Of a stretch of 64,000 nt of DNA, positions 1 to 8,526 are shown piece after piece; position 1 is the stretch's first letter; each line of letters opens with the position of its first letter. The DNA is from a virus. A model generated the notes under the pieces. That model was not told the DNA's origin. It made no database searches and saw only the letters and a program-made list of their open reading frames with translations. The DNA is taken from positions 1-64,000 of the IMG/VR virus record IMGVR_UViG_3300010885_057925; one strand, written 5' to 3'. The position numbers and the translations under genes were made by a program.

Positions 1-514
1 ACTCCCTAATTTCGAGCGTCTCACGCTCAAGATTCTCGTCATCAACCCAGACCGTGAGGACCTCGCACCGCGTCCACCTCTCGAACTCCGCGTAGAGGCT
101 GTCAAGCCCCTCGAGCGCGTGAGAGTCAATGTAACTGTGGAGGTCATCACGTATCCCATTATAACTCTTCCTGCGACAGATAACAATCTTGCCGCCGGCT
201 TCCGCAAACTTTTCGTCAACCCTGCGAAGAACCTCGTCGCTTGTGTCGCGGTTGAAGTACCTCGAGTAGACCCACTCTGATGCATAGTTCCTGTCCATGA
301 TAGCGCTGGCTCGAGTCTGGCAGAGAAAGTCTGCCAGGAATGTTGCTCCGTATGTCAGCAGATTCTTGAAGTAGCTCGGATCACGAAGATCGGTGAACCA
401 CTCTCCAGAGTTCTTGAATACAGGGATCCCGAGCTGCCGAGAAAGCTCGGCGGCGATCTGGGTTTTTCCCGTCATATCTACGCCTTCGCAAGCGAGCAAA
501 ACATGATTCTTCAT
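1..514 (-). CDS. Thymidylate/deoxynucleotide kinase-like P-loop protein (3' end outside window)
   Basis: The reading frame starts at ATG 514-512, preceded by a GGAG ribosome binding site seven bases upstream, and runs open off the left edge of the window, so the C-terminus is missing. Residues 11-18 read GVDMTGKT, a Walker A loop of the thymidylate kinase type, and a DRNYAS segment near residue 73 resembles the DR motif of dNMP kinases. The family transfers phosphate from ATP to dTMP or another dNMP in the cytoplasm, which fits the other dNTP-supply genes in the window. It is the last gene before the edge and lies downstream of the glycosyltransferase with a 56-base gap. Substrate specificity cannot be read from this fragment; a general deoxynucleoside kinase is the alternative. 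Confidence 0.7.
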   Translation of the reverse strand, partial: MKNHVLLACEGVDMTGKTQIAAELSRQLGIPVFKNSGEWFTDLRDPSYFKNLLTYGATFLADFLCQTRASAIMDRNYASEWVYSRYFNRDTSDEVLRRVDEKFAEAGGKIVICRRKSYNGIRDDLHSYIDSHALEGLDSLYAEFERWTRCEVLTVWVDDENLERETLEIRE

Positions 515-570
515 ATGATTTCTCCGTAGAAGATTGTATGATTATTCCGATCCTACTGTTAAAAAAGCTG

Positions 571-1626
571 CTAGCCTCGCTTCGCGTGCTGCTCGATCAA
601 ATCAATCTTATGCGCTGGACTGAAATCCACAACCTGGCGGAGCGCTTCCTCCTGACGATTGATAACATCGGTACGCTCAGCGACGCTCATCTGGGAGAGG
701 CGGGTTACAGCTCGAACAACGTCCTCCTGATCGTCAACAAGGAACTCTCCCAGACCGACCGGACGAGCGTGGACATACTCATTCGGAATGAGGGACACGA
801 CGCCAGCCTGGATTGCCTCGGAGAAACGCATCGTGATGTTGCCGTAAGGAGTGTAATCGTCACGTGTGATGTGCGTCACAGCGATCGAGTTGTTGATGAT
901 GCCGAAGATCTCCTTGTACGCGAGACGATGACCGAACGCGACGTGCGGGTTCTCGCGGAGAAGGACGCTTGGATCACGGCGTTCGGGGCTCCGCTCGAGC
1001 CAGTTGCCCCAGACCTTTGTCTGGATACCACGATCACGAAGAGCGCTGCTCGGTTGCGAGTAGTACTTCTTGAACTGTGGGTCGCGATCGTAGTTGTTAC
1101 CGACGTATGTGTAGTTGTATGAGTACTCGGCAGGTTTGAAGAGCCGGCGAGCGGAGGAAGCCCATGGCATCGAGACACGAGAGCGGGTCTGCTCACGGGG
1201 CTTAATGCAAGCATCAGCGAGTTGAGCATTCGGCCAACGTCTCTCCTCTTCGGGGGTCATCTTGAGATCGCCGTCATGAATAATGATAGGGACTCCCTTC
1301 GCGTGATAGTGATCGAGGAGCGCGCATTGACGTCGATAATCAGGCTCCGTCGCTCGATCGCCGCCGAGCGCAGCATCATTCTTCCAAGTCGGCCAGCGCC
1401 ACTCGACGAAGAGAACATCGCCATCGGGAAATCCAGTGTCGTCGTACTCAACACCGGGATAGGGCTCATCATCACGACGCTGTTGGACCTGGATCACCGT
1501 GTGTCCACGCCGCTGCATCTCATCCACGAGATCAACTCGACCACCTCGATAGTGATCTGGGGTTGCGGAAACAGTCTGCTTTTCGAAAGGGGTCACGAAG
1601 CCCCAGAAGGAGTATAGAATTCGCAT
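571..1626 (-). CDS. GT-B type glycosyltransferase (CgeB-like)
   Basis: This 351-residue protein starts with a Rossmann-like strand (MRILYSFWG) and has a GGRVDLVDEMQRRGHTV helix typical of the acceptor domain of GT-B glycosyltransferases. The second half carries YVGNNYDRDPQF, FGHRLAYKEIFG and a RFSEAIQAG segment, which resemble the donor-binding half of the CgeB/group 1 transferases. The enzyme would move a sugar from a nucleotide-sugar donor onto an unknown acceptor. In a lytic phage the plausible acceptors are modified DNA bases or cell-surface glycan. It follows DnaE by eight bases, so it is probably co-transcribed with replication genes, and the phosphomannomutase-like protein at 17046-17858 could help supply its donor. 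The acceptor is inference only. Confidence 0.65.
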   Translation of the reverse strand: MRILYSFWGFVTPFEKQTVSATPDHYRGGRVDLVDEMQRRGHTVIQVQQRRDDEPYPGVEYDDTGFPDGDVLFVEWRWPTWKNDAALGGDRATEPDYRRQCALLDHYHAKGVPIIIHDGDLKMTPEEERRWPNAQLADACIKPREQTRSRVSMPWASSARRLFKPAEYSYNYTYVGNNYDRDPQFKKYYSQPSSALRDRGIQTKVWGNWLERSPERRDPSVLLRENPHVAFGHRLAYKEIFGIINNSIAVTHITRDDYTPYGNITMRFSEAIQAGVVSLIPNEYVHARPVGLGEFLVDDQEDVVRAVTRLSQMSVAERTDVINRQEEALRQVVDFSPAHKIDLIEQHAKRG

Positions 1627-1634
1627 GGTTTACC

Positions 1635-4600
1635 TCACATAACCTTGATTTTCTTACCTTTTGTCGCCAGCCCGAAGTCAGAACGATCGACCTCGGCAAC
1701 GCATAGGGTGTATGGCTCGAATCCAATCTTACCATCCCAATCCCACATGAACATCTTTTCCATATTTCCGGCCTCACCCATCACCTGAAGCATCAGGTAC
1801 GGTTTTCCGTTCTTCGTCTTCTTCTCGACCGAGCTCACAACGACAAACCAGTAGACGTCAAGTCTCTCCCAGTTATCAATCGAGTAAACCTCCTTGTCCT
1901 TGAACTTCTGACGAAGCTCTGGAGAGATCAGGGAGAGAGGCTCCATCTTTCCAGAGAGCTCAATCTGCATCAGAGCGTGCTCTCGACGGGTCCACTCTGG
2001 CATGCCCTCAGTCTCAACAACAAGTTCGCGGAACTTCTTGATACCACGCTGGGGATCTTTCTTCGCCCACTTCTTGATATCGTCAGCGTTCTCGATGAGA
2101 ACGTGATGCATATGCTTCCAAGAAGAGAACTGCTTGTCCCGCCCGACGACGTCCATCGACTCGAAAGCGCCCGCCTTGATGAGAGCCTCCAGGGCTCGAC
2201 GGTTAAACTTAGAGGGCCTCCACTGCCCGTCCTCCTTCCATAGCATCTGCTCAACGCTCTGGTACGGTCGACAAGTCACAATCTCCTCAATCGCAGTCTC
2301 ACCGACTCCCTTGATCGTGTTGAACGAAGGGATGAGCAGCTTACGTCCCGAGTCAACGGACCACTGGTTCGTGGAGAGGTTGATGTCGACGTTGCCAATC
2401 TCGTAACCCATCTTCTTCACGTCAGAGATTGCCTGGGAACGATCATCTGGATTACCGATCATCGACTCCATGTAAGCGCAGAGCCACTCGGCCTCGAAGT
2501 AGGTCAGGAGCCAAGCGCAGTAGAACGAATCGATGGCGTAGGCGAGAGCGTGGGAGAGGTTGAAACCGTATCCTGCGAAGAAGAGGATATCATCCCAGAG
2601 CTTCGAGGCTACGGATTCCCTGATGCCATTGCCCACAGCTCCGTTGACAAAGTTATCCTTCATCGCCTTCGCCTTCTTCATCGACTCCTCAGGGTTGCCT
2701 CCCTGGCGCTTCAGAATGTTCTTTCGAACTTTGTCACACTCGGACTTCGGGAATCCCGCCACCACGTTGCAGAGCTGCATCAGCTGCTCCTGGAAGATGA
2801 TGCATCCGAAAGTCGGCTCGAGAACCTGCTTAATGAGCGGGTGCTTGTAGTCGATATTCCGAGGGTTCGCCTTCGCCTCGAGGTAGAGTTTGTCAACCTT
2901 CGCAGCGAGCGGACCGGGACGGAAAACTGAGGTCAGGGTCGCGATGTCGATGATCGATCGTGGCTTCGCGTTCTGGAAGAGTCGTTGGGCGCCCTTACTG
3001 GTGAGCTGGAAGACGCCTGGAGTTCTGGAGGTTGCCTCATGGTAGACGTTCTCATACACCCTCTGGTCGTCGAAATTGATCACATCGGTTGCCATGTGTT
3101 GGTCGAACCACGCCTTGACGTCCTGGAACGTAGGATTCTTCATCCCATGGTGGCGCTGGAGGATGAGCTCGATCGTTCGATGGATTGTCCGAAGCGTTTC
3201 GAGGCCCAGCAGGTCGAACTTAACCCATCCCAGCATCTCAAGATGCTTGTAGTTCATACCCTCGACCCAGGGGGTCTGCTGCTCACCCTTCGCCATGATG
3301 AGAGGCATCCGCTCCTGGATGCGCTCAGAGATGATAACACCGCCAGCGTGTCGACCCAGAGCCTTGTTCTGCTTGAACAGGACCTTGATGGATTCCGAGA
3401 CCTGCGGATGACGATCGATGAAGTTTCTGAAAGTCTCGCAGTGTTCGTAGCTGTCCTCGAAAGTTAGGACAAAGAGGTTCTTATCGTCGCCAATCTTCTT
3501 CGTCGCGTTCATGACCTCCTTCTCGACTGTCTTTAGAGCCTCGTTGACCTCCTCGAGTGGGATATCGTAGAGACGGGAGACGTCCCGGATGAGTGTCTTG
3601 AGCTTGAAAGTATTGTAGTTCGAGATTGGAACGATGTTCTCACCGCCGAACTTCTCACGAAGGATCGAGAGGAGCAGGTCGCGGTTCTCAACGTCGGTGT
3701 CGATGTCGGGCAGACCCTCACGGTCAGGGGACAGGAATCGTTCGAAGAGCAGACCGTACTTGATCGGATCAACGTCGGTGATGCCGAGGACGTAGCAGAC
3801 AAGGGAGCCCGCGCCGGAGCCTCGACCCACGCCGACGAACATCTGCTCCTTAGCGGCAGAGATGATCTCCTTCATCGTGAGGAAGTAAGACGCGAAATCC
3901 TTCTGCTTGATGACATCGAGCTCGTACTTCGCGCGGTCAACATACTCAGGATTCGTGTGGAAATTCTTGGAACGAAGACCGATCTCTACCGACTCCTCGA
4001 GAGCCTCATTCGCAGTCTTACCCTTCGGGATGACGTAGCTCGGCAGCTTCACGGAGCGATCGGGCTGGACATCGCCTATTTCCTCATGCGCGAGATGCCA
4101 GGTACGCTCGACCGCCTTACGAACAAGCTCCTCCTCACCACGATAGAAATCATCGGTGCCTCGGGAAATCATGAACTCATCCCAAACCTGGGAGGCGTTC
4201 TTCGGGTATAGCTCACACTTGAGCTGGTCCTTGCTCTTCGGGATCGAGTCTGCCGACAGATCGGCGTAGTTCAACCAGCCGAGCTTCTTGTAGATCTCGC
4301 GCTCCTTCCAGTGCTCCGGACGGGCGTAGTGGGAGTCGCAGGTAACGACGAGCTGATCGGTCATGCCCTGACGCTTCGCGAACTCCATGATCGCACGGTT
4401 GACGATGTGCTGAGCAGGAAGGCGGTTGAACTGCAGCTCGAGCATCACGTTCTTACGGCCGACAGCCCATGCGAGACCATCGAATGAGTTACCGACGCGG
4501 TTGATGACGCGCTCCATGATCGATTGATCATTGAGGAGACGACTGTTTAGCGTCTCGAAGCTGTGCTCCTGCAGCTCACGGAAGACCTCGAAAGCGAGTG

Positions 4601-5258
4601 GGCCGCCGATGCAGGCCGTCGAGACGATGAAGTTGTCATCCTCCTGAGCCTCCTTGAGCATCGCGAGGTCAACACGAGGGAACTTGTAGAAGCCCTCGGA
4701 GTAACCACGACTCACGAGTCCGAAGAGCTTCTCGAGCCCCTTACTGTGACGTGGTAGAACAACGAGGTGGTGACGACGGTTGATCGGGTTGAAGTGCTTC
4801 GTTGACTTCGTCTCGTCCTCGTTCTCGATCGTGAGAGCGGAAGCGTCGGTGTCGATGCCGATCGTCTCATCATTCTCATCGGTGACAGCGACGATCGGAG
4901 TCACGATGCTCTCGGGCTTCTCCTTCGCCTTCGCGTGGCTCTTACGATCACGCTTGAGCTGCTGCCACTCATGGTACTCAGCCCGCCAAGCGTTGAGGTC
5001 GGGGTGGATGTACATCTCACAGCCCGGGATGAGTTTGATGTCCTTCCCTGCCTTCCTCAGCTTGTCAGCGTGGAGCCAGGCGTGACCGAAGCCGTTCATC
5101 TGGCCGTGGTCAGTCAGACTCCACCCATCGAGACCGTTCTCAAGGCAGAAGTCAATGTGCTCCTGAGGGTAACCGAGACCATCGAACGTGCTGAAACCCG
5201 AGTGAGAATGAAGTCCAAAGAACTTCTCTGGACGCTTGAACTCGCCGCCGTCTGCCAT
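1635..5258 (-). CDS. dnaE: DNA polymerase III alpha subunit (family C, DnaE-like)
   Basis: The protein has 1207 residues, normal for DnaE. Residues 13-51 form the start of a PHP domain (HSHSG at 17-21, TDHG at 49-52). The polymerase core shows VGRGSGAGSLV near 477, LLFERFLSP near 503 and PDIDTD with D518 and D520 aligned to the catalytic aspartates of E. coli DnaE. A third acidic residue, D683, sits in WVKFDLLGL. GRHAGGV near 636 is also conserved. The C-terminus (about 1120-1207) looks like an OB fold. It is the likely replicative polymerase and works with the RecA, helicase and ssDNA-binding protein genes. No 3'-5' exonuclease domain is visible, and no beta-clamp gene was seen here. A TGGAG ribosome site precedes ATG 5258. 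A family C enzyme in a T4-like virion background is uncommon. Confidence 0.95.
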   Translation of the reverse strand: MADGGEFKRPEKFFGLHSHSGFSTFDGLGYPQEHIDFCLENGLDGWSLTDHGQMNGFGHAWLHADKLRKAGKDIKLIPGCEMYIHPDLNAWRAEYHEWQQLKRDRKSHAKAKEKPESIVTPIVAVTDENDETIGIDTDASALTIENEDETKSTKHFNPINRRHHLVVLPRHSKGLEKLFGLVSRGYSEGFYKFPRVDLAMLKEAQEDDNFIVSTACIGGPLAFEVFRELQEHSFETLNSRLLNDQSIMERVINRVGNSFDGLAWAVGRKNVMLELQFNRLPAQHIVNRAIMEFAKRQGMTDQLVVTCDSHYARPEHWKEREIYKKLGWLNYADLSADSIPKSKDQLKCELYPKNASQVWDEFMISRGTDDFYRGEEELVRKAVERTWHLAHEEIGDVQPDRSVKLPSYVIPKGKTANEALEESVEIGLRSKNFHTNPEYVDRAKYELDVIKQKDFASYFLTMKEIISAAKEQMFVGVGRGSGAGSLVCYVLGITDVDPIKYGLLFERFLSPDREGLPDIDTDVENRDLLLSILREKFGGENIVPISNYNTFKLKTLIRDVSRLYDIPLEEVNEALKTVEKEVMNATKKIGDDKNLFVLTFEDSYEHCETFRNFIDRHPQVSESIKVLFKQNKALGRHAGGVIISERIQERMPLIMAKGEQQTPWVEGMNYKHLEMLGWVKFDLLGLETLRTIHRTIELILQRHHGMKNPTFQDVKAWFDQHMATDVINFDDQRVYENVYHEATSRTPGVFQLTSKGAQRLFQNAKPRSIIDIATLTSVFRPGPLAAKVDKLYLEAKANPRNIDYKHPLIKQVLEPTFGCIIFQEQLMQLCNVVAGFPKSECDKVRKNILKRQGGNPEESMKKAKAMKDNFVNGAVGNGIRESVASKLWDDILFFAGYGFNLSHALAYAIDSFYCAWLLTYFEAEWLCAYMESMIGNPDDRSQAISDVKKMGYEIGNVDINLSTNQWSVDSGRKLLIPSFNTIKGVGETAIEEIVTCRPYQSVEQMLWKEDGQWRPSKFNRRALEALIKAGAFESMDVVGRDKQFSSWKHMHHVLIENADDIKKWAKKDPQRGIKKFRELVVETEGMPEWTRREHALMQIELSGKMEPLSLISPELRQKFKDKEVYSIDNWERLDVYWFVVVSSVEKKTKNGKPYLMLQVMGEAGNMEKMFMWDWDGKIGFEPYTLCVAEVDRSDFGLATKGKKIKVM

Positions 5259-5311
5259 GAAATCTCCAGTGTGTCCTAATCATACTACAGGACGCGGGAG
5301 GTTTGCATAAA

Positions 5312-5542
5312 TCAGCACGGGTTATTCTTGTACCACTCTATCATCTCGAGGATGCGTGGGAGATCGTCGTCATCGCAATCCTTGTAACTTCGGCCGAGCC
5401 TCGATTTCAGGCGCTCCCAGATATGAGCGTATGAATTGCGCTGCTTCAAAAACTTACATGGAGGCAGCTTTCCGTTGAGGTGATCACCTGCGTCTTTCGC
5501 TGCCGCCCTCACGATCTCAACGCTTTCTTTCGATAGTGCCAT
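5312..5542 (-). CDS. Small hypothetical protein, 76 aa
   Basis: A short basic protein with an ATG at 5542 preceded by a good AGGAG site eight bases upstream. The sequence is mostly helical, with a lysine/arginine-rich middle (KFLKQRNSYAHIWERLKSR) and an acidic DCDDDDLP turn. It has no signal peptide or membrane segment. I do not recognise the family. It sits alone between the 433-residue protein and DnaE, 53 bases upstream of the latter, so it is probably transcribed with DnaE. The clear ribosome site and the lack of a competing frame support it being real. Confidence 0.65.
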   Translation of the reverse strand: MALSKESVEIVRAAAKDAGDHLNGKLPPCKFLKQRNSYAHIWERLKSRLGRSYKDCDDDDLPRILEMIEWYKNNPC

Positions 5543-5589
5543 GTGTGCTCCTATCGAAATTTAAGAACGAAAGATCTATTTTATCGAGC

Positions 5590-6891
5590 TCAACCTCGAC
5601 CTGCTCGTTGCCCACGATGCTTCAGCTTCGATCCCGCCATCTTTTTAGCCTTTTCGGGCGAAACTCCTGACGCCTTAAGACGGGCAAGACGAATTTTCTT
5701 GAATGTGTCGTCGTCCTCATAGACCGAACCGACCTCGTATCCGTCATCATGTGAGCCTGATCCGCCGGGTATCGCTGGTCGATCGACGTCGTATCCGCCA
5801 AGCTCCTCAAGCTCCTCGTCCTGCACCAGCAACTTCTTATGATCTCTCTCGACAGACGAGATCTCCTCTGCGAGCGCCCTGAGATAATCACGACGACGAG
5901 ATTCGGTCTTTGGAGCCTCAGCCGCGTCTTCTTTCGAGGAGGAATCAGGTGTAAGCTCGCCGCGCAGAATAACCTGCATCGCAGCCATAAGTGTCGCCAT
6001 CACCGGAAATCCGACTTCAACGACCAGACGGACGGCCTCTCTTGCCTGAGGTTCATGTTTTTCCAGAAAGTCGGCGGTCATTTCCAGAGATGAAGCTAGC
6101 GCGCTGGCGCCGACGTATCCGACAATGGGATACATGAATGCGGCGATTGTTTTTCCCTTCGGAGAACCAACTTTATCAGACACGTCTCTAACGAGCTTGA
6201 TGGTCTTCGGGTACATCTCGTCGAACGCTTTCGTGGCGGCGTCAGGATCGGTGAAGTATTTCGCGTAGGCTCCAGCTTTTCCAATTGCTGCAGCGAACGC
6301 GTCATAGCAATTTTCGCCCAGGCTCTCCAGCACCTCGGCCACACCGAGCGCGATAGTGTTTCCAAGCACAGCGTCCGGTATGGCTATCTTCAGAGAGTCA
6401 CCGATAGTATCCGTAAATCTAGAGATTAGATCCTCAATTTCTTCCTTAATCTTTTCGATGGCGTCGAGGATATATCGACCTCCCAATCTCACTATCTTTT
6501 CCAGAATGCTCTTCACTGTTTTGTAGAACAAATCTTTGGACTGTAAGAAGGTCTTTCCCAAAGATTTCGATTTTTCCAGCAAAGCTCCGATAGATTCGCC
6601 GCCCGTAGCCAGAGAAGAAACAGAATTCAGATTAGATATCACCGATTCTGCCGAGAATGCCACGTCGACTGCTGTCTCCGCAGCCTCTGCAGGTCCGAGG
6701 GACCCGAAGCCTGCGGTACCCGCCATGAGACCGTATTCGACAGTGGCGGCCGCCGCGGCCTGAACCACGTTCATCACACTCTCTTTCGCGCCCTCTTGCA
6801 AGAGTCGTGACTCGCTCAAAGAAGCTCGCGTGGAGCTACGAACGATTTCCTGTCTCACTATAGCGCGGAGTGTCGCCTCATTTATCATCAT
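5590..6891 (-). CDS. Hypothetical helical protein with N-terminal packaging-type segment
   Basis: A 433-residue protein of unknown function. Residues 8-33 (LRAIVRQEIV followed by RLLQEG) match the short amphipathic segment and L-x-E site that recur in the scaffold and other proteins of this phage. This suggests a capsid-targeting leader cut by the gp21-type protease (inference). The rest is alanine-rich and helical, with hydrophobic stretches near 40-65 and 250-310 (for example VGFPVMATLMAAMQVIL), so it could associate with membranes if injected. The C-terminus is charged (KKMAGSKLKHRGQRAGRG). AAGGA precedes the tandem ATG codons at 6891, and an ATACTTA late-promoter-like element lies about 19 bases upstream. 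No known domain was recognised. Confidence 0.75.
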   Translation of the reverse strand: MMINEATLRAIVRQEIVRSSTRASLSESRLLQEGAKESVMNVVQAAAAATVEYGLMAGTAGFGSLGPAEAAETAVDVAFSAESVISNLNSVSSLATGGESIGALLEKSKSLGKTFLQSKDLFYKTVKSILEKIVRLGGRYILDAIEKIKEEIEDLISRFTDTIGDSLKIAIPDAVLGNTIALGVAEVLESLGENCYDAFAAAIGKAGAYAKYFTDPDAATKAFDEMYPKTIKLVRDVSDKVGSPKGKTIAAFMYPIVGYVGASALASSLEMTADFLEKHEPQAREAVRLVVEVGFPVMATLMAAMQVILRGELTPDSSSKEDAAEAPKTESRRRDYLRALAEEISSVERDHKKLLVQDEELEELGGYDVDRPAIPGGSGSHDDGYEVGSVYEDDDTFKKIRLARLKASGVSPEKAKKMAGSKLKHRGQRAGRG

Positions 6892-6910
6892 CGCATCGTT
6901 CCTTATGCTG

Positions 6911-6921
6911 GTAAGTATTAT
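6911..6921 (-). promoter_or_regulatory. ATANTTA-type candidate late promoter element
   Basis: The minus strand reads ATAATACTTAC here, starting at the stop of the upstream gene and ending about 19 bases before ATG 6891. It is one of twelve elements matching ATANTTA (one with a mismatch) found shortly upstream of mostly virion genes. Promoter function is inferred from position and recurrence only. Confidence 0.35.
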
Positions 6922-7649
6922 CGTCTGATCATCTTTTGGGGTCGCTCTCCGACCTTTCGACTTGGTCTCACGCTTCTCGACTGTGGCGGTGGCGGAGAAT
7001 ATGTCGCGACACCACCTGTGAATCCTGAATTCACCCAGTCAACGACAGCGTCGATGAGATTCGGATCACTCCCAGACCATCCGGAGACTCGGGCGACGTG
7101 GTTCAATATCTCACGCTTTTTCCCCTCGCCCCAGACCCAGGCTGCGGTGCTCTTTATCTGATTCATTCTCATCTCAAGTTCCGAAGCGAGACGTTCCATC
7201 GACGCGAGGTGCTCTTCGACGGGTGCGTCCTCGACGTCAATATCAAGCTCTGAGGCGATCTCGAGGAGCCGACCTCCGTCCTTCTTCTCCAGAGCAGTCT
7301 TCGAGTCGAGGAACATCTTGGATCGTTCGATTCTCTCGCGCTCGCTGAGCTCTTCACGAAGTAGCGCGTCCGGATGAGTCTTCGCAGTGATCTTTCGATA
7401 GAGCTTCTTCTGCCAGGAAGGTGCTGCCGACTCTTCTTCCTGTGAGCTCTCGTTCTCGTCTTTAGCATTAGATTGAGCCTGCTCGGCGCGGGTCTGCAAC
7501 TCACCTGCGCGAGCGAGGAGCTCTATGACCGCGCGCTGGAGCTCCCAACCACGGCGGTCGAACTCCTCCTCGAGATCATAGAGCTCCTCGCGAAGGTAGC
7601 TCATCTTAAGAGCTGCCTTCTTCAAGCGACGCTCGGCGGGAACGTTCAC
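6918..7649 (-). CDS. Coiled-coil protein with J-domain-like HPD segment
   Basis: A 243-residue protein. Residues 8-60 are strongly charged and heptad-like, consistent with a coiled coil. Residues 79-135 read WQKKLYRKITAKTHPD followed by a charged helix. The HPD tripeptide (H92-P93-D94) sits after a basic helix, as in DnaJ J-domains, which activate Hsp70 ATPases. The C-terminal tail is rich in proline and arginine. The start overlaps the stop of the 84-residue gene by four bases (ATGA), so the two are translationally coupled. Recruitment of host DnaK for virion assembly would be the obvious role, but this rests on a short motif only. Confidence 0.7.
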   Translation of the reverse strand: MNVPAERRLKKAALKMSYLREELYDLEEEFDRRGWELQRAVIELLARAGELQTRAEQAQSNAKDENESSQEEESAAPSWQKKLYRKITAKTHPDALLREELSERERIERSKMFLDSKTALEKKDGGRLLEIASELDIDVEDAPVEEHLASMERLASELEMRMNQIKSTAAWVWGEGKKREILNHVARVSGWSGSDPNLIDAVVDWVNSGFTGGVATYSPPPPQSRSVRPSRKVGERPQKMIRR

Positions 7650-7900
7650 TTAACGTCCAGTGACTTGCCCCACTTCAGCGCTGCGGTCGTGCCCGTCACA
7701 ATGACTGTGGGCCATTTCCACGATGAGCGAAGGCCACCCATGTGGTGGCGTGCGAGTGACATGCACTCGTTCTTAACATCCTTGCTACGGGTCGTGTCGT
7801 GATCGACCTTCAGCTCGGCGATCCTCATCAGACGATACGCGATGTTAAGAATCGTTCCTCCGACGTATAGCGAGAGAGCGGTTACGGGAACTACTAGCAT
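7646..7900 (-). CDS. Small membrane-associated protein, 84 aa
   Basis: The N-terminus (MLVVPVTALSLYVGGTIL) is a hydrophobic stretch of about 17 residues that could be a membrane anchor or uncleaved signal. A second, weaker hydrophobic stretch (WPTVIVTGTTAALKWG) lies near the C-terminus. A CAGGAGAC ribosome site precedes ATG 7900, and the stop overlaps the start of the J-domain-like gene by four bases. Function is unknown; holin-like or inner-membrane roles are possible but unsupported. Confidence 0.65.
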   Translation of the reverse strand: MLVVPVTALSLYVGGTILNIAYRLMRIAELKVDHDTTRSKDVKNECMSLARHHMGGLRSSWKWPTVIVTGTTAALKWGKSLDVK

Positions 7901-7921
7901 GATGATGTCTCCTGTGCGAGA

Positions 7922-7930
7922 CTAAATATT
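7922..7930 (-). promoter_or_regulatory. ATANTTA-type candidate late promoter element
   Basis: The minus strand reads AATATTTAG. It overlaps the TAG stop of the 170-residue gene and ends 21 bases before the start of the 84-residue gene. It belongs to the recurring ATANTTA set; function is inferred. Confidence 0.35.
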
Positions 7931-8434
7931 CGACGACTCGCGACTCTTCTTCAAGCTCGCCGCATTTCTCTTCACCGACATCGTCTCGGGGTGCTCCCCA
8001 ACCTTTCGACGGGCCTCTGGATTCTCAGCCTCAGCGAGTGCCTCGATCTTCTCAAGCTCTCTCTCCTGGAGGAGACCGGACTCGCGTACAGCCTGAAGCG
8101 CTCGACGCATCCCTTCTTGGGTCGCTTCGAGACGGAGCACATCATCGTTCGAGCTTTTGACTGTCTCTTCGATCTGCTTGATCACAGAAACGATTATACT
8201 CGCGACGTTCTCGAGAAGGACACGAGGATCCTCCGCACTTTGTGACCGCATCTCGCCCATGATCTGGTTGAGTATCGAGATGAACTCCGTCGACAAGCTC
8301 GATGTCGCGCCTGTGGTAAGACGTCTCTCGTAGATCACTCTCTCATTTTCCCCAAGCTTCGAGATGAGCTCATCAGCAATCGTAACAATTCTTCGGGATG
8401 CAAACTTCTGCCTATCAAGTTCTTCTTGTGTCAT
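7922..8434 (-). CDS. Hypothetical coiled-coil protein, 170 aa
   Basis: A highly charged, helical protein of unknown family. Residues 60-150 show heptad-like spacing (for example VIKQIEETVKSSNDDVLRLE), suggesting a coiled coil, and the C-terminus is basic (VKRNAASLKKSRESSN). No Shine-Dalgarno sequence is visible before ATG 8434, but a TATAAT hexamer preceded by TG lies only seven bases upstream. The message may therefore be leaderless, or translation may start further in. It ends an apparent transcription unit of small genes downstream of the fiber gene terminator. Confidence 0.65.
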   Translation of the reverse strand: MTQEELDRQKFASRRIVTIADELISKLGENERVIYERRLTTGATSSLSTEFISILNQIMGEMRSQSAEDPRVLLENVASIIVSVIKQIEETVKSSNDDVLRLEATQEGMRRALQAVRESGLLQERELEKIEALAEAENPEARRKVGEHPETMSVKRNAASLKKSRESSNI

Positions 8435-8440
8435 GCGTCA

Positions 8441-8448
8441 ATTATATC
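8441..8448 (-). promoter_or_regulatory. Extended -10 sigma70-like hexamer
   Basis: The minus strand reads TGATATAAT, an extended -10 consensus (TGN then TATAAT), just upstream of the 170-residue gene and just downstream of the fiber gene terminator. The location between a terminator and the next gene suits a promoter. No clear -35 box is seen. Confidence 0.4.
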
Positions 8449-8464
8449 AGGAGGTTCGTGATAT

Positions 8465-8499
8465 AAAAGAAAAGGGGCGGCCCCTTTCGAGACCGCCCC
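8465..8499 (-). terminator. Rho-independent terminator of the fiber gene
   Basis: On the minus strand a seven-base stem GGGGCGG/CCGCCCC (arms 8493-8499 and 8474-8480) is followed directly by TTTTCTTTT. It lies 28 bases after the fiber stop codon. Confidence 0.85.
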
Positions 8500-8526
8500 A
8501 GGTTTGACCCAATCGGGTCCAGAAGA

